A DNA stretch of 64,000 nt from Quillaja saponaria (GCA_029379385.1 CM055606.1:17199142-17263141), one strand, 5' to 3'; positions 13,079 to 25,199 are shown, counted from the stretch's first letter. The notes: generated by a model not told the origin, from the letters alone. Made by a program: numbers and translations.

Positions 13079-14382
13079 GGATAAATCTAGGAAGAAAATT
13101 TAATTTTGCTGTCCAAAGGACCTCCTCTTATACTTCTAATGGTAGTTCAAGGATTCCTTTATCTTCATATATAATAAATACAAAAATAGTAAAGCTTTAT
13201 CAGTCACAGTGCATAGATGCCACAGGTTCATCGTCTTTAAAGTAATCACCAGCTCATATATGAAAAACTATAATTAATTTATGCAAGTATAATATTATTT
13301 TAGTATAATAATGTTTTCAGCCAGAATTTTATATTATGGAATCTTGTTATGGTTCAAGACTTCTATTCCCTTTTTGTTCTCTTCTCTTGCTGGGACGAAA
13401 AAGCTTTTTTTCAGAAGAAATAGCCGTGGACTAAAGTTATAACTTGTATGTACAATTCATGGTAACCTGACGTGTGATATCTTCTTTATTCTTTTCGCTT
13501 ATGGCCTTATGTGTGAGCGAATATTTAATTTAGTAATATTGTAATTTTTTAAGAAATATTATATTTTTCTACTAACTATTTATAAAAAGTCATACTAACA
13601 GTTTTTGATAAAATAATATAAAAAAATTTTGAACAAGTCACAAATTAATGTTTGATATATTTATTATAAATTTATTGTAAAAATTTAAATTAACTATAAT
13701 AAATATTAATAATTAAAAAAAATTAAGAAGTTGGGAAGCATAATTAATCAAGGATAAATACGAATTTTTATTAAAAATTAAAATAATATTAACCATTTAA
13801 ATATTTGAAAACAATTATAAAATTTTAAAAGATCAAAACAAAATCATCTCATTTTTATATTTTTTTTACTAAATATAAATAAATTAACTTAAGATCTTCA
13901 TAAATATAAACACCCTTCTAAAAAATATTATCAAACTAAGCTTCAGGGCCTTGACACCCTTCAAAATATATTCTGCTGATCCACATGCACCAGTAAATTG
14001 ATCGTAATCAAGAATAAGAATAGTGGGTCAGTATATTCTGTAGTAGAACTGGGCATGCTACATTTGGAACTTCGGCCTTATCAAATTCTTCCATGACTGC
14101 AAGAATAGCCTTTTCTATTAACTGTGGTCTGTGGAGAACAAATTTCCACTTCTCTACGTGTACTAATTATGAAGTAGTATAAACATTCATCCAAGATATC
14201 CAGTGTAGAATACAACCTAAGTACGTTTCCACTTACATCTTCAATACAAAACGTAAAATTCAATACTGTATTTCAAGTTCATGTTTTGTAATCACATTGG
14301 TTCTATACATGACAGGAGTTCCAACATATCTATTTAACACAATAGCTTATAATGTTTACTACTTTTGTTTGACCTGCCAAAA
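13079..14382. other. Intergenic, AT-rich
   Basis: 5' flank of the 11422-13078 gene, then a very AT-rich stretch (about 13500-13900) with no coding signal, then the 3' flank of the next pseudogene. The latter shares short blocks with other copies' 3' flanks, for example ctgtggtctgtggaga near 14120. Confidence 0.55.
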
Positions 14383-15097
14383 TCATATCCTGAAATGCAA
14401 CAGGGCCGAAGTCCCATCGAGGCCTTTTGCTTTGTAGTAGGCAGTAAACTCTGCCACTGTGGTTTCCCGGTACTTTAGAGGATTCTCTTCTGATAATAAT
14501 TCCTTTATGGGTCCATAAAGATTTGGAGTTGGTTGAACACCTGTGAAGAAATATGGACTTCTTCTAGTACTGAAACCAGTTTTACTAATACCTGCATGCT
14601 GCTGGAAGCTCGTCTGGATTAGGTGGATTAGGAGCCATATAACATAAAAAGGAATCCAAGCTGCAGCTGGATCTTGGTATAGACTATTATTGGATAAGTA
14701 CAACACCTTTTTTGACCCCAGTTTCCAATTCATGAAACTGCCGGATTCCATTAATAATCTCATCCAACATATCAATGGGAATCTCATGATTGATCAATTG
14801 AAAGAAACCCCAATTCTGACATGCATCTTGACGTTTACCAATTACTTCAGTTCGTGAAACTGAATTGATGTATATATCTTTCAGGTCGATGATGGGGATG
14901 GTGAGCTTTGAATCACTTGGTGAAGTCTCACTGAGGTTGACCTGTCCACAATAGAACATGCGTGGGATTTTTGTCACTCCAGCATCTACAAGTCCTTTGA
15001 CCCCAGCTTTGGAATCATCAAATGCTTTGAGCTCACTTTTCCGACCATAACCGGTGTCTGTTCCAACCTCATTCTCATCTGTGCTGTTGACCACCAT
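14383..15097 (-). pseudogene. Dioxygenase copy with exon 2 deleted: exon 1 joined to the end of exon 3
   Basis: Exon 1 starts at 15097 with the usual [26 protein letters not shown] block and continues to about 14690, where a frame change occurs after the VKKG segment. A short intron-1 remnant follows the TGCAG|GTATTAG donor. The sequence then jumps directly into the second half of exon 3 ([23 protein letters not shown] to LLHFRI and stop at 14383-14385). All of exon 2 and the first part of exon 3 are missing, so every Fe ligand and the 2-oxoglutarate-binding Arg are absent. A deletion of more than 400 bp best explains this. It cannot encode an active dioxygenase. Confidence 0.92.
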
Positions 15098-16363
15098 ATT
15101 GGTAGACTAGCAGCCCAGAGCAGGGCAACAGTGTAATCAGAAGTCAAAACACTATTTATGCAAGAGTGTTGCTGATTGTTGGGGAAAACATTTTATATTG
15201 TTAGCAATTATAGGACAAACCAGTAGCATTCTAATCTTATGGGTAAGATTTAGGACCTCTAGTTTCCAACTCTTATCAGGAAAATCGTCAATGCACAAAT
15301 GGTATGAACAAACAGTGCACAAATCCTATGGCCAAAAATAAAAGGAGTAGCGCACAAATTTTATAAACTGTTGACAATTTTACTAAATTTGGAGTACATC
15401 ATTATATAAAGGGTAAGCCTTCACATTATATTTTATACTTCCAAAAGACAGAAAATTATGAATCATGAATAGATGCTATTTTGGGCAAAAAAAGAAGATA
15501 TAATTCCAACAAACTGCTGTCAAAACTATACTGAAATTAATTAGTCTTGCGGTACTACTAACTGCTGGAAATACCCCTGCTCAGGTGGATAAGAAGGAGC
15601 CACGAGCCTTCTTAAGTGCAACTCCGGAAAGCCTTCAAAAGAAGGGCAGAGCAGAGGAAAAGAAAATTGGAATCGTACTACTAGGCAGTACCAGCAATAA
15701 ATCCTTCACAACTGCTATCAGTTTTGATTTGAGTGGAAGAAAAACAAACTACTCAAAACTTTACAAGTAATCACCGAATTTTCAGTTGAGTCCAATCACT
15801 TCAAAGGGAGGCAAAATGAAAAACATTTGATACGTTAACATGCACCTTCAATCAAAAAACCATCTGCTTCAACGTGCTTATGTACAGATTCCAGTGACAA
15901 GCTTGTAATATACTTACAAGAACAGAAAAATGATATAAGTTATCACTTCAGAATAATAGAAATGCATTATTCTTAAACTAAGCCAGAAAAAATAGAAATG
16001 CATCATTCTTAAACTAACCGACCAGCTGTCCCATAATTTATACGAGACTTCAGGACATGTTCAGTTGTCCGTGAATGGAGAAGTATAGCAAGCAAGTCCT
16101 TTTGCACAGGTAAATGAACTGAAGTATTCACTGAAAATTTCAAAATTAATACCCCTAGTATCTTATATTGATACATATACAAATACAATACATAAAATAT
16201 GAACTGAATTACATTCTCCAAATTATTGATAAAGAGAAGGAGATTTCAAACATTTACTTATGTGTAAGATTATACAGAAAGATTCCCACATGACATACTT
16301 ACATATCACCAGTTCAGCCAACATGGCAACAACAAAGTTGAACCTATATCTTTCTGATGAACT
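15098..16363. other. Intergenic
   Basis: 5' flank of the deleted copy, then from about 15857 the 3' part of duplication unit Q. No gene recognised. Confidence 0.55.
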
Positions 16364-18813
16364 TCACAACTTGAAATATTCTAATGGGGAGGTCCCATCA
16401 AGGCCTTTTGAGAATAAAATCCTCGTATACTCTTTAACATCAGTCTCCCTATAAATCGGGGGGGTTTCTTCGGACAACAACTCTTTGATAGGTCCATAAA
16501 TGCAAGAGGATTTCTCAGATAAAGAAGGTTTGAAAAAACTCGCCACAGAAATTCTTGGGCCTATATTCTTTGCCAATACTCTGTGGTTGACACTAATAAA
16601 CCTGTCATTTGTAATAAGCTGCAGCAGAACAAGAACGGAGAAAATTAACATAGAATACTGATGTTTTTCGTTTGTAGTTAACCGTTTGCTATATATGCTA
16701 GAATCTACTAGTAAAACTTACCTGCAGCAAATCTCCAATGTTGACTACAAGAGCTCTATTGTCAGGAGGCAAATCAACCCAATGGTTCTCATGCAAAATT
16801 TGGAGACCACCAATCTGGTCTTGTAAAAGTATGGTGATGAAGTCATCATCTGTGTGCTTGCTGGTGCCAAGAGTCAATTCTGGCTCAGGGCATGCTGGGT
16901 AGTAGTGACCCAGAAAAAGAAACCTTTGTGTACATTCCAAATCTCTTAAGTAGCTGGGACTCAAACCAAGTGCCTCGGATAGTAATTCAAACAAAGTCAA
17001 CCCCAGTTGCATCATTTGCTTTGAATATTCGACCATTATGTCCCTGCAATTCCAATCCATGCAACAAGTTCACAACTGCACATCTCTAATAAATGCCTCC
17101 GTGGTAGTAATTAGTAAATGTGCAAGGCAGCCATGGGCAAATGGTGTTAAAGATAGAGGAAAGAAAAGGGCAACACTTAACCTACAAAATTTGTAATTTA
17201 GAATACATTCTGGCTTTAGCAAACTCTGCAATATTGCAAGCATCAGCCATATGTATAACACAAAAGAAAGGCTGTCTGTTTATGATTTAGATGCGATGTA
17301 TTAGATTTTCCCCAAAACACTTGAGCATTCTATGCTAGATTTAGATGCTTAGAAGTTAAAACTTACCTGCATACCGAAGGCAATTCTTCGGGTTTAAGTA
17401 GATGAGGAGCCGACACGCAAATAAGTGAATCTCTCCAATTAGCCGCTGGAGCTTGGTAGAGATCAAAATTAGACATATAAAGCAATTTTTTTTTTCCAAA
17501 ATCTCGCGAATAAAGCTCTTTCTTTTCCTCAGTTTCCTGTTCATGAAACCTACGTATCCCATCAATCATATCATCCAAAACATCAATAGGAACTCCATGA
17601 TTAACAACCTGAAAAAAACCCCATTTTTCACATGCATTTCGAACTTCTTCAATGATATGCTTTCTTTTAGATACATCGCCATGGATACCTTCAAGATCAA
17701 TGACTGGAATACTGAACTGGGATTTTCTTACTTGATTCAGGGCATCATCGACTTGTTCAGAGTAGAACATACGAGGAACCTTTGTCAACCCAGCATCAAG
17801 GAGTCCTTTGACACCGGCTTTTGAATCATCAAACGCTTTTAGTTCACTGTTCCTGTCATAGTTGGATTGGGTTTCTGCCTGAATTTCCTCCGCACTTGTT
17901 AACTCCATATTACTATCTTTTCTAAAATCAAACAAAGTAAAGATCACGAACTTCAACGAGTGGAAGCTAAATCTATTATCTCCGCCGGAAAACAAAATAT
18001 CAAATGCAATTTATTGCGGTCCAATAATATTCCGCCAACTGGATATGGCTCCATTTTATTATTATTAATTTTTTTTTCTCATAATAATTTTTACATGCTG
18101 CCAACACCGTGCGCCAAATTCTCACCAGGTGTAAAATTTAATATAATTATAGTTTCATAATTTTCACTGTTGGTTTCTTTCTAAATTACAATTCATTTAT
18201 TACTATAACTAACTATCTTTAAGTCTCTATTTGATTATTTAAAAACTAAAAAATTATACTTTTTTATTAAATATTTTGATAATAAGTTAATCTAACACAC
18301 CATTTATATGGCACTGAATTATTGAGAGAGTAAAAATTAAGTAAGTACTGCAAATATCTAATAAAAGTTTCTAAAAATTAATATAAATTAAAAAGGCTTC
18401 TTCACAAATATTCAATATAAATGGGTGATTTGGGTATTTGGTCTTTTCCTAAACAACTTAATAACAACGATGTTTAACTGGCATGACAATGTTGATTTGG
18501 GGAATGTTCCCCGAGGCTATAAGATCAAGTTAATATCTTGGTGATTTATTGGCAGAAGAGTTTATCCCTTGGCGTTCTATTGATTGTGGTTTGTGGAGAT
18601 CAAACACATAGACATGCATGAGTGACATGACTCAAGGTTGTGTCTAACCAAATGAGATGGAGCTACCTACAGCTACTTGTATGATTCTACCTATTTTCTA
18701 AACAAAATTTTATCACATAAACACACTGAAGCAACAAATGAAAAACAGGTGAAAGATTGGTAGCATTTATTCAGAGGAATTTTTACTCTCTACATATTGC
18801 AAGTTCAAGTTTT
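15857..18813. repeat. Segmental duplication unit Q (partner of 2990-6031)
   Basis: Direct duplicate of 2990-6031 covering one complete dioxygenase gene, its 3' flank and about 0.9 kb of 5' flank. The gene in this unit is open; its partner has at least five lesions. Confidence 0.85.
16364..17908 (-). CDS. 2-oxoglutarate/Fe(II)-dependent dioxygenase, 1-aminocyclopropane-1-carboxylate oxidase homolog (open, 372 aa)
   Basis: Exons are 17367-17908, 16722-17043 and 16364-16618, with canonical GT-AG introns; total 372 codons plus stop. The start at 17908 (MELTSAEE) is preferred over an upstream in-frame ATG at 17995 because its length and alignment match the paralogs. Motifs: [47 protein letters not shown]. 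Fe ligands are H244-x-D246 (KHTDDDF) and H300 (VNHRVL), with R310-x-S312. Exon 3 has one extra codon and ends in FKL. The loop after the Fe site ([19 protein letters not shown]) is longer and unlike the FFSTGVRP loop of the copies to the right. That may change the substrate pocket, which is inference. Confidence 0.93.
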
Positions 18814-18892
18814 GTAACCACATTACATGACAAGAGTTTCAACATATCTATTTAACGCAATGGCTTATCATGTCTCCTACTTTCATTTTGGA
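17909..18892. other. Intergenic, upstream of the 16364-17908 gene
   Basis: The 5' flank shared with 4952-6031 in unit P. It includes blocks found beside several copies (tgtggtttgtggagatcaaac). No gene or RNA gene recognised. Confidence 0.55.
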
Positions 18893-20425
18893 TCAAATCC
18901 TGAAATGCAGAAGAGTTGAAATCCCATCAAGCCCTTTTTCATAGAAGTGGGCATTGAACTCTTCCATTGTAATATCCCGGTACTTCGGAGGATTATCTTC
19001 TGATAATAATTCCTTTATGGGTCCATAAAGCTTTGGAATTGGTTGAAGACCTGTAGAGAAAAAATTTGCAATGGATACTCTTGGACCTACATGGTTGGCT
19101 AGTACTCTGTGTTCAACACTTATGAATCTGTCATTTGATATAAGCTGGAATACAAGAGAAATTCAGTTAGCTGCATCAAGGTACTCAAGAAGGAATTCTG
19201 GGAGAATGCAGATTGACAAAAGACAAACAGTTGCAGGTGAAACACATACAAATTTACACAAGAATAACAGGAAAACTTGCCTGTAGAATATCTCCAATGT
19301 TGATTACCAGAGCTCCAGGCTCGGGGGGTATATCAATCCATGTTTCCTTATGAAGAACTTGAAGGCCACCAATATGGTCTTGGAGAAGCACTGTGAGGAA
19401 ATCATTATCAGCATGCTTGGTTGTGCCCATAGTTAATTCCGGTTCCGGGCATGCAGGATAGTAATGGCAAAGAGCAAGAAGCCACTCAGCACAACCCATG
19501 TCTTTTAAATGATAAGGATTCAGCCCAAGAGCTTCTGATAATAACTCAAACAATAAAATTCCCAGTTTCATTACATGCTTCGAGTAGTCTATCAGTATGT
19601 CCCTACAGCAAAAAGCAAATGTAATAGCTTGATTTAGGCTATATATATTAGCAAAGAATGTGAAAATTAAATCATTATGCTAAAAATAATACACATTGTA
19701 GAAGTTTTCTTATGAACCATTTTGTATTCTATCAAACTGTTACAAAAAGTTATATTATACCATCTCATATTACTATGAACCAGATGGTTTAATTCAGCTA
19801 TATTACATTTCATCTGTTTCCCTATGAACAATTTGAGTCCCAAGCGAGGAATTTCTATGACAAATAAGTTTCTCTTGGCAAACCTGCAGGCTACCGGCAC
19901 ATCTTCTGGATTGGGAGGATTAGGAGCCATGTAACACAAAAAAGTGTCCCTCCAATTAGCAGCTGGTGCACTATACAGATCAAAATTGCTGTTGTACACA
20001 AATGGTTTCATCTGATCTCGTGTATATAATTCTTTTTTTACCTCAGTGTCTAGCTCATAAAACCTATGTACCCCATTCTTCATCTCCTCCAGAACACTCA
20101 CAGGGATACCATGATTGACCACCTGAAAGAAACCCCATGTCTCAGATGCTTCCCTCACACTCTTAACAATATCCTTGCGTATAGTTGTATCTTTATAAAT
20201 ATCTTTAAGGTCTATGACAGGGATACTAAATTGTATGTTGTCCAAGGCTGAGGCCTTCTTGAATTTATCAGGTGGATGACAAAACATGAGAGGGATCTTA
20301 GCAGTCCCAGCATCAACAAGTCCTTTAACACCAGCTTTTGTGTCATCAAAAGCTTTCAGCTCACTTGCTCTATCATAGTCAGGCTTGATTACCACTGAAA
20401 CTTCATCTGTATCACTAACCACCAT
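18893..20425 (-). CDS. 2-oxoglutarate/Fe(II)-dependent dioxygenase, 1-aminocyclopropane-1-carboxylate oxidase homolog (open, 371 aa)
   Basis: Exons are 19884-20425, 19281-19602 and 18893-19144, open over 371 codons. Intron 1 has a weak GT donor (GTTTGC). Intron 2 has a GC donor in an otherwise ideal context (CAG|GCAAGT), typical of GC-AG introns. Motifs: [51 protein letters not shown]. Fe ligands are H244-x-D246 (KHADNDF) and H300 (VEHRVL), with R310-x-S312 (GPRVS). Belongs to the subgroup with C terminus FRI/FKI and with GC-AG intron 2, together with the genes at 29.4 kb and the pseudogenes at 1 and 26.6 kb. Function beyond a hydroxylase-type dioxygenase is not readable. Confidence 0.92.
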
Positions 20426-21305
20426 TTTCCTTCTCTGCTAAATTATCTCAGAAATTAAAATCAAACATTATTTGAAAACCAACAATAAAACTAGAGTGAG
20501 TAAGAGAGAAAGAAGAAATATATAAAATAAGAGAGGTATGAATTATCAAAGCCGAAGAAGAAGAAAAGGCAACCTTGAAATGTCTGGTTTTCCTAAGGCC
20601 AGCTGGACTAGTTGAAAGAAAACGTACACAACTTGGTAGTTGGAGTTGGAGTTGGACCCAAAAAGGTTAAATGTAGCAGATTGAACATCTTTTCCAACCC
20701 ATATAGCCCACAGGATTAGTGGACCCAGGATTTGAACCAGCTGTACCTTAACCACACCTGTGGCTGTCAGTGTAGTGAATCCCCTTTTTAACATAGTAGA
20801 GATTCACATCACACTGTATAGAATGTAGATAATCCTGGTAACTAACTATTAGCAATTGAAATATCTTTCACCACCAGCCTGAGCATAGCTCACTTGCCAT
20901 GGTATCCATACCATGCATTAGGCCTGTCCCCACCCCGTTTGAGGGTTCGAAAAAAAGATATCTTTCAACAATGATTAAGTTCTGCACTTCCCTAGGTTAT
21001 TTTTCATTGAACTCCTGGGTAGTGCAACATCTTCATTCTTCATTAGTAATTAAGTTTATTGACAATATGATCATAAGATAAATATTCTACTGCCTGCATT
21101 CTGTAGAATAAAAATTGATTCAAGAAACAGTAGAGGATATAGGTAAGCATGTTTTCACTTACACTACAAGACATAAACATCAATTCTCTTTATTTTGATT
21201 TCAAATTTTGTAACCATATTGGATCAATGCATGACAAGAGCACCAACATATGTTTTTAACACAATCTCTTATCATGCTAAACAAAGTTCATTTAGCTTGC
21301 CAGAA
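20426..21305. other. Intergenic between dioxygenase copies
   Basis: The 20545-20800 part resembles the upstream DNA of the copies at 23.2 and 28.3 kb (aaggcaaccttgaaatgtctgg and ggacccaggatttgaacc-like words). That suggests a conserved 5' region in this subgroup. From about 20830 it is the left end of duplication unit A. Confidence 0.55.
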
Positions 21306-23190
21306 TCAAATCATGAAATGCGGCAGAGCGGAAGTGCCATCAAGGCCCTTTGCATTGAAGTAGGTAACGTAATCTGCCATTGAGGTTTCCCTGTACTTTG
21401 GAGGATTATCTTCTGATAATAATTCCTTTATGGGGCCATAAAGCTTTGAATTTGGCAGAACACCTGTGCAAAAAAAGCTTGCCATGGATACTCTAGGACC
21501 TACACGGTTGGCTAGTACTCGGTGTTCAACACTTACAAATCGGTCATTTGATATAAGCTGGAATAAACAAGAAAGATTCTAAATTAGATGAATCAACTGA
21601 GGATCAATTAAGGATTGCGGGAAGATGTACATTGACAAATTAAAAATAAACTTTTATTTCAAAAACTAAGGATATAAATGTTACATATAGTTTTTGTATA
21701 TGGTGATTCTTCTTAGGCATGCAAAATGATGTTCAATAGCAAGGACCATGCTAATTACTAGATATATTGTCCGCCTCTTGTTAACTTGATCTACTCAAGA
21801 ACATAAAAATCTATGTTCCCATGACCGAGGCATTGGGATTATTATGACATGAATGATAAGCTAGCAGTCAAGCATGAAATAAGATTTTCTTTTTAAGGAC
21901 AAATGAAAAAGCCCCCTTCTGCTAAGCAGTGAAATAAAGGTGCAGTAATTATCCCCAATTACGTTTACAGAAAACACACATAGCAATTTACACAAGGATA
22001 ACTGAAACCAAAACACTTATCTGTAGAACATCACCAATGTTAACTACAAGAGCTCCAGGCACAGGGGGAACATCAATCCACTTGTTCTTATAAAGAACTT
22101 GGAGGCCACCAATATGGTCTTGGAGAAGCAATGTGAGGAAGTCATTATCAGAATGCTTGCTTGTGCCCAATGTTAATTCTGGTTCCGGGCATGCAGGATA
22201 GAAATGACCGAGAGCAATAAGCCCCTCAGCACAGCCCATCTCTTTTAAATGATCTGGATTCAACCCAAGAGCTTCTGATAATAACTCAAACAATAAAATC
22301 CCGAGTTTCATTACAAGCTTCGAATACTCCAGCAGTATGTCTCTATATATTAGAAGATAATCAAAATTTAGGAAGTTTAATTATTTTGATAAAAATATAG
22401 AATAAGGTAATCCATCAAAATGCACATTTTACTAGTTTTCTCAGAAACTTCTTGAATTCTCTACAACTGTTGTGAAAAAAATTGCATTTCACCTGCAATC
22501 CTGCATTATTACTATGACCCATTCAACTTTAAAAATCAACCAACTATTTTTCTTCTCCTTCTTCTTCTTTCTTCCTTTTTTTTTCTTTTCTTTTTTTTTT
22601 TTTTTTTTTTTTATGAACCAACTAAACTTTAGGTTTCTCTTCACTTACCTGCAGCCTACTGGCAAGTCTTCTTGACTGGGAGGATTAGGAGCCATGTAGC
22701 ATATAAAAGTATCCCTCCAGTTAGTTGCAGGGGCACTATACAGATCAAAATTGCTGTTGTACACTACTGCTTTCATGGGATCACGTGTATAAAATTCTTT
22801 TTTGACCTCAGTATCTAGCTCATAGAACCTATGTATCCCATTCTTCACATCCTCCAGAACACTCACAGGGATACCATGATTGATCACCTGGAAGAAGCCG
22901 CATGTCGCAGATGCTTCCCTCACCCTGTCGATAATACCATGGCGTATAGCTGTATCTTTAAAAAGGCCTTCAAGGTCTATGACAGGAATACTAAATTTTG
23001 TGTTGTCCAAAGCTGAGGCCTTCTCAAATTCATCAGGTGGTTGATAGAATATGCGAGGGATCATAGTAACACCAGCATCAACAAGTCCTTTTACACCAGC
23101 TTTTGTGTCATCAAAGGCTTTCAGCTCACTTGCTCTATCATAGTCAGTCTTGGGGGTCACAGAAATTTCATCTGTACTGCCAACAACCAT
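21306..23190 (-). CDS. 2-oxoglutarate/Fe(II)-dependent dioxygenase, ACO-homolog type; open frame but AT splice donor (371 aa if spliced as paralogs)
   Basis: Exons by comparison with paralogs are 22649-23190, 22021-22342 and 21306-21557, all open and full length. The start at 23190 (MVVGSTDE) matches the paralogs; a longer in-frame extension upstream is not conserved. Motifs: [38 protein letters not shown]. Fe ligands are H244-x-D246 (KHSDNDF) and H300 (VEHRVL), with R310-x-S312 (GPRVS). The donor of intron 2 reads CAG|ATAAGTG where relatives have GC or GT. If unspliced, the frame runs 10 codons into the intron and stops at 21988-21990, losing exon 3 with the third Fe ligand and the 2-oxoglutarate Arg. 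So this may be a young pseudogene. Intron 1 contains a long T-rich tract at 22555-22612. Confidence 0.8.
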
Positions 23191-23402
23191 TTTCCTCCTC
23201 TCTAAAGAACCTTGGCAACAAGAGTGGGTAAAAGTGACACAAGAAACACATAACAATCAGAGTGGTAGAAGAAAAGGCAACCTTAAAAATCTGGCATTCC
23301 TAGATCAGCTTGACTAGTTGAATAAAATAATTGTCGGCAGCCAGTTGAATAAAAAAGTGTGCATGACTTTGGAGTTGGAAGTTGGGACCTGCAAAAGATA
23401 AG

Positions 23403-23905
23403 GACAAAATAATAAATTAATTGTTGCGGGTATTGATATTTTCTCAAACCTTCTAACCATGATGATCCAATTAGATTGAATCAGTCCTATACAAGATAAA
23501 GACAAAAGAATAAAGTAATTGTTGCAGGTATTGACATTTTCTCAAACCTTCTAACCATGATGATCCAATTAGATTGAATCAGTCCTATACAAGATAAAGA
23601 CAAAAGAATAAATTAATTGTTGCGGGTATTGATATTTTCTCAAACCTTCTAACCATGATGATCCAATAAAAAAGTGTGAATGACTTTGGAGTTGGAAGTT
23701 GGGACCTGCAAAAGATAAGGACAAAAGAATAAAGTAATTGTTGCAGGTATTGACATTTTCTCAAACCTTCTAACCATGATGATCCAATTAGATTGAATCA
23801 GTCCTATACAAGATAAAGACAAAAGAATAAAGTAATTGTTGCAGGTATTGACATTTTCTCAAACCCTCTAACCATGATGATCTAATTAGTGGACCTTAGG
23901 ATTTG
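23403..23905. repeat. 98-bp minisatellite, about five units
   Basis: Units beginning with gacaaaa at about 23403, 23501, 23599, 23720 and 23818, each carrying ttgttgc-ggtattga-attttctcaaacc and taaccatgatgatcc. Three of the four steps are 98 bp. One is 121 bp because a short upstream block (gtgtgaatgactttggagtt) was copied in as well. The duplicate region near 28555 has a single unit. Confidence 0.9.
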
Positions 23906-23965
23906 AACAGGCTGCTCCTTCAAAACACCATTGCTTTAGAGCTGATTTTTCTATTTTAGTCCTTG

Positions 23966-24570
23966 TGTTAGAGTTTGTAACAAATCTTACATACGTTCTT
24001 TATTATAAATATAAAATCTTTGTGTAGTTTTAGTATCATCCAAGCTAAAACTAATGTTCTTTCTCATATATCTACTTTACATGGTATCTTAACAGATTTT
24101 ATCTAAACTCGAGTTTAATCAAATTTTAAAATTTTTACATTCCTTGCTCGTTACCAATTCCAGAATTGTCTGATCTTATTTTCCTACTAAATAAGTTTTT
24201 GAAAGAAGTTATTGCCAATTAACATTCTATGTTAGCTGTGAACTAACGAGACACATGTTGTTTGCGTCATTTTTGTTCTTTTTAAGCACGAAGTGAGTGA
24301 ACTTTATGTAATTTTCTGTTTTAGGATAGTGCCGAGAGTTTTGATAGTTGGGATTATATTTGTTCAAGCTTGAGCATATATATGTTCTAGCTTGAAATAT
24401 ATGCTCAAGTTTGAAAGGGAGTGTTAGAGTATGTTTAGTTTATGTTTAGTTTAAGTCCTACATTGTTTAGATAAACAAATCTTATGTACGTTTTCTATTA
24501 TAAATAGAAGGTCTTAGTGTAGTCTTAGCATCATCCAAGCTACTACTCATTCTCTTATATCTACTTTACA
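23966..24570 (+). mobile_element. TRIM-like miniature LTR retrotransposon (605 bp)
   Basis: The left LTR is 23966-24081 and the right LTR 24422-24570. Both begin TGTTAGAGT and end ATATCTACTTTACA, and both contain a TATAAATA-like box and the shared words CATCCAAGCTA and ACAAATCTTA. Right after the left LTR lies TGGTATC (24082), the start of the usual initiator-tRNA-Met primer-binding site. Right before the right LTR lies a purine tract GAAAGGGAG (24413-24421). The flanks carry a 4-bp duplication, cttg (23962-23965 and 24571-24574). The paralogous site near 28740 has one cttg and no insert, an empty site. The 340-bp interior has no coding capacity, so movement would depend on proteins of another element. 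The left LTR lacks about 33 bp found in the right one. Confidence 0.9.
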
Positions 24571-25199
24571 CTTGTTAATGAAATAAACTTCCCGATGGAA
24601 TATTTAGTGCTTGATTCCGCAAGAGCTTATAGCTCACACTTCAGCTAGCCAGTCCAGATGTGCTTTGACGTTCATATTAGTCTTGTGGAAAATACTAAAA
24701 CCTCAGAAAATCTTGCTGTTTAACAAGATAAAGAATGTTTATGTGAGAAGAAAAGCAGTATAAAACAGAAAGAGAACATTATTTTCTATCACAATTCTAG
24801 CCATTAATCGCATGAGAACATTCTTTTTCAATTCTCGGATATTTCACCAATGACAATGTCCTGCACTTCCCCCCCAGAAGTTTTTAAATCAATCCATGAG
24901 TAGTGCAACATTTATATTCATAATAATGAATATTATTGAAAATATGATCAGGGAAAGATAAAAACTCTACTTCACCCTCTGTAATAATTATTCTCTAGAG
25001 TAAAAATTTATTCAAGATTCAGTGAAGGATACAAACCAAGCATGTTTTCAATCACACTGCTAGTGCAAGCCATAAACATCAATATATTTGAGTTCTGTTT
25101 CACAACCATGGTGGTCCTATGAATGTCAAGAGCACCAACAAATTTATTTAACACCAAAAGCTTATCATGCTAAGCTAGTTTCATTAAGCCTGTCCAAAA

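Noticed and set aside
17453..17824. Plus-strand open frame of 123 codons inside exon 1 of the 16.4 kb gene
   Set aside because: Antisense shadow of a conserved coding exon. Equivalent shadows occur over exon 1 of other copies and have no independent conservation pattern.
21558..22020. U12-type AT-AC intron in the 21.3-23.2 kb gene
   Set aside because: The donor is ATAAGTG, not the U12 ATATCCTT, and the acceptor is a normal CAG. A mutated U2-type donor fits better.
22555..22612. T-rich tract as a functional polypyrimidine tract
   Set aside because: The gene is on the minus strand, so this is an A-rich run close to the donor side of intron 1, not a pyrimidine tract before an acceptor.
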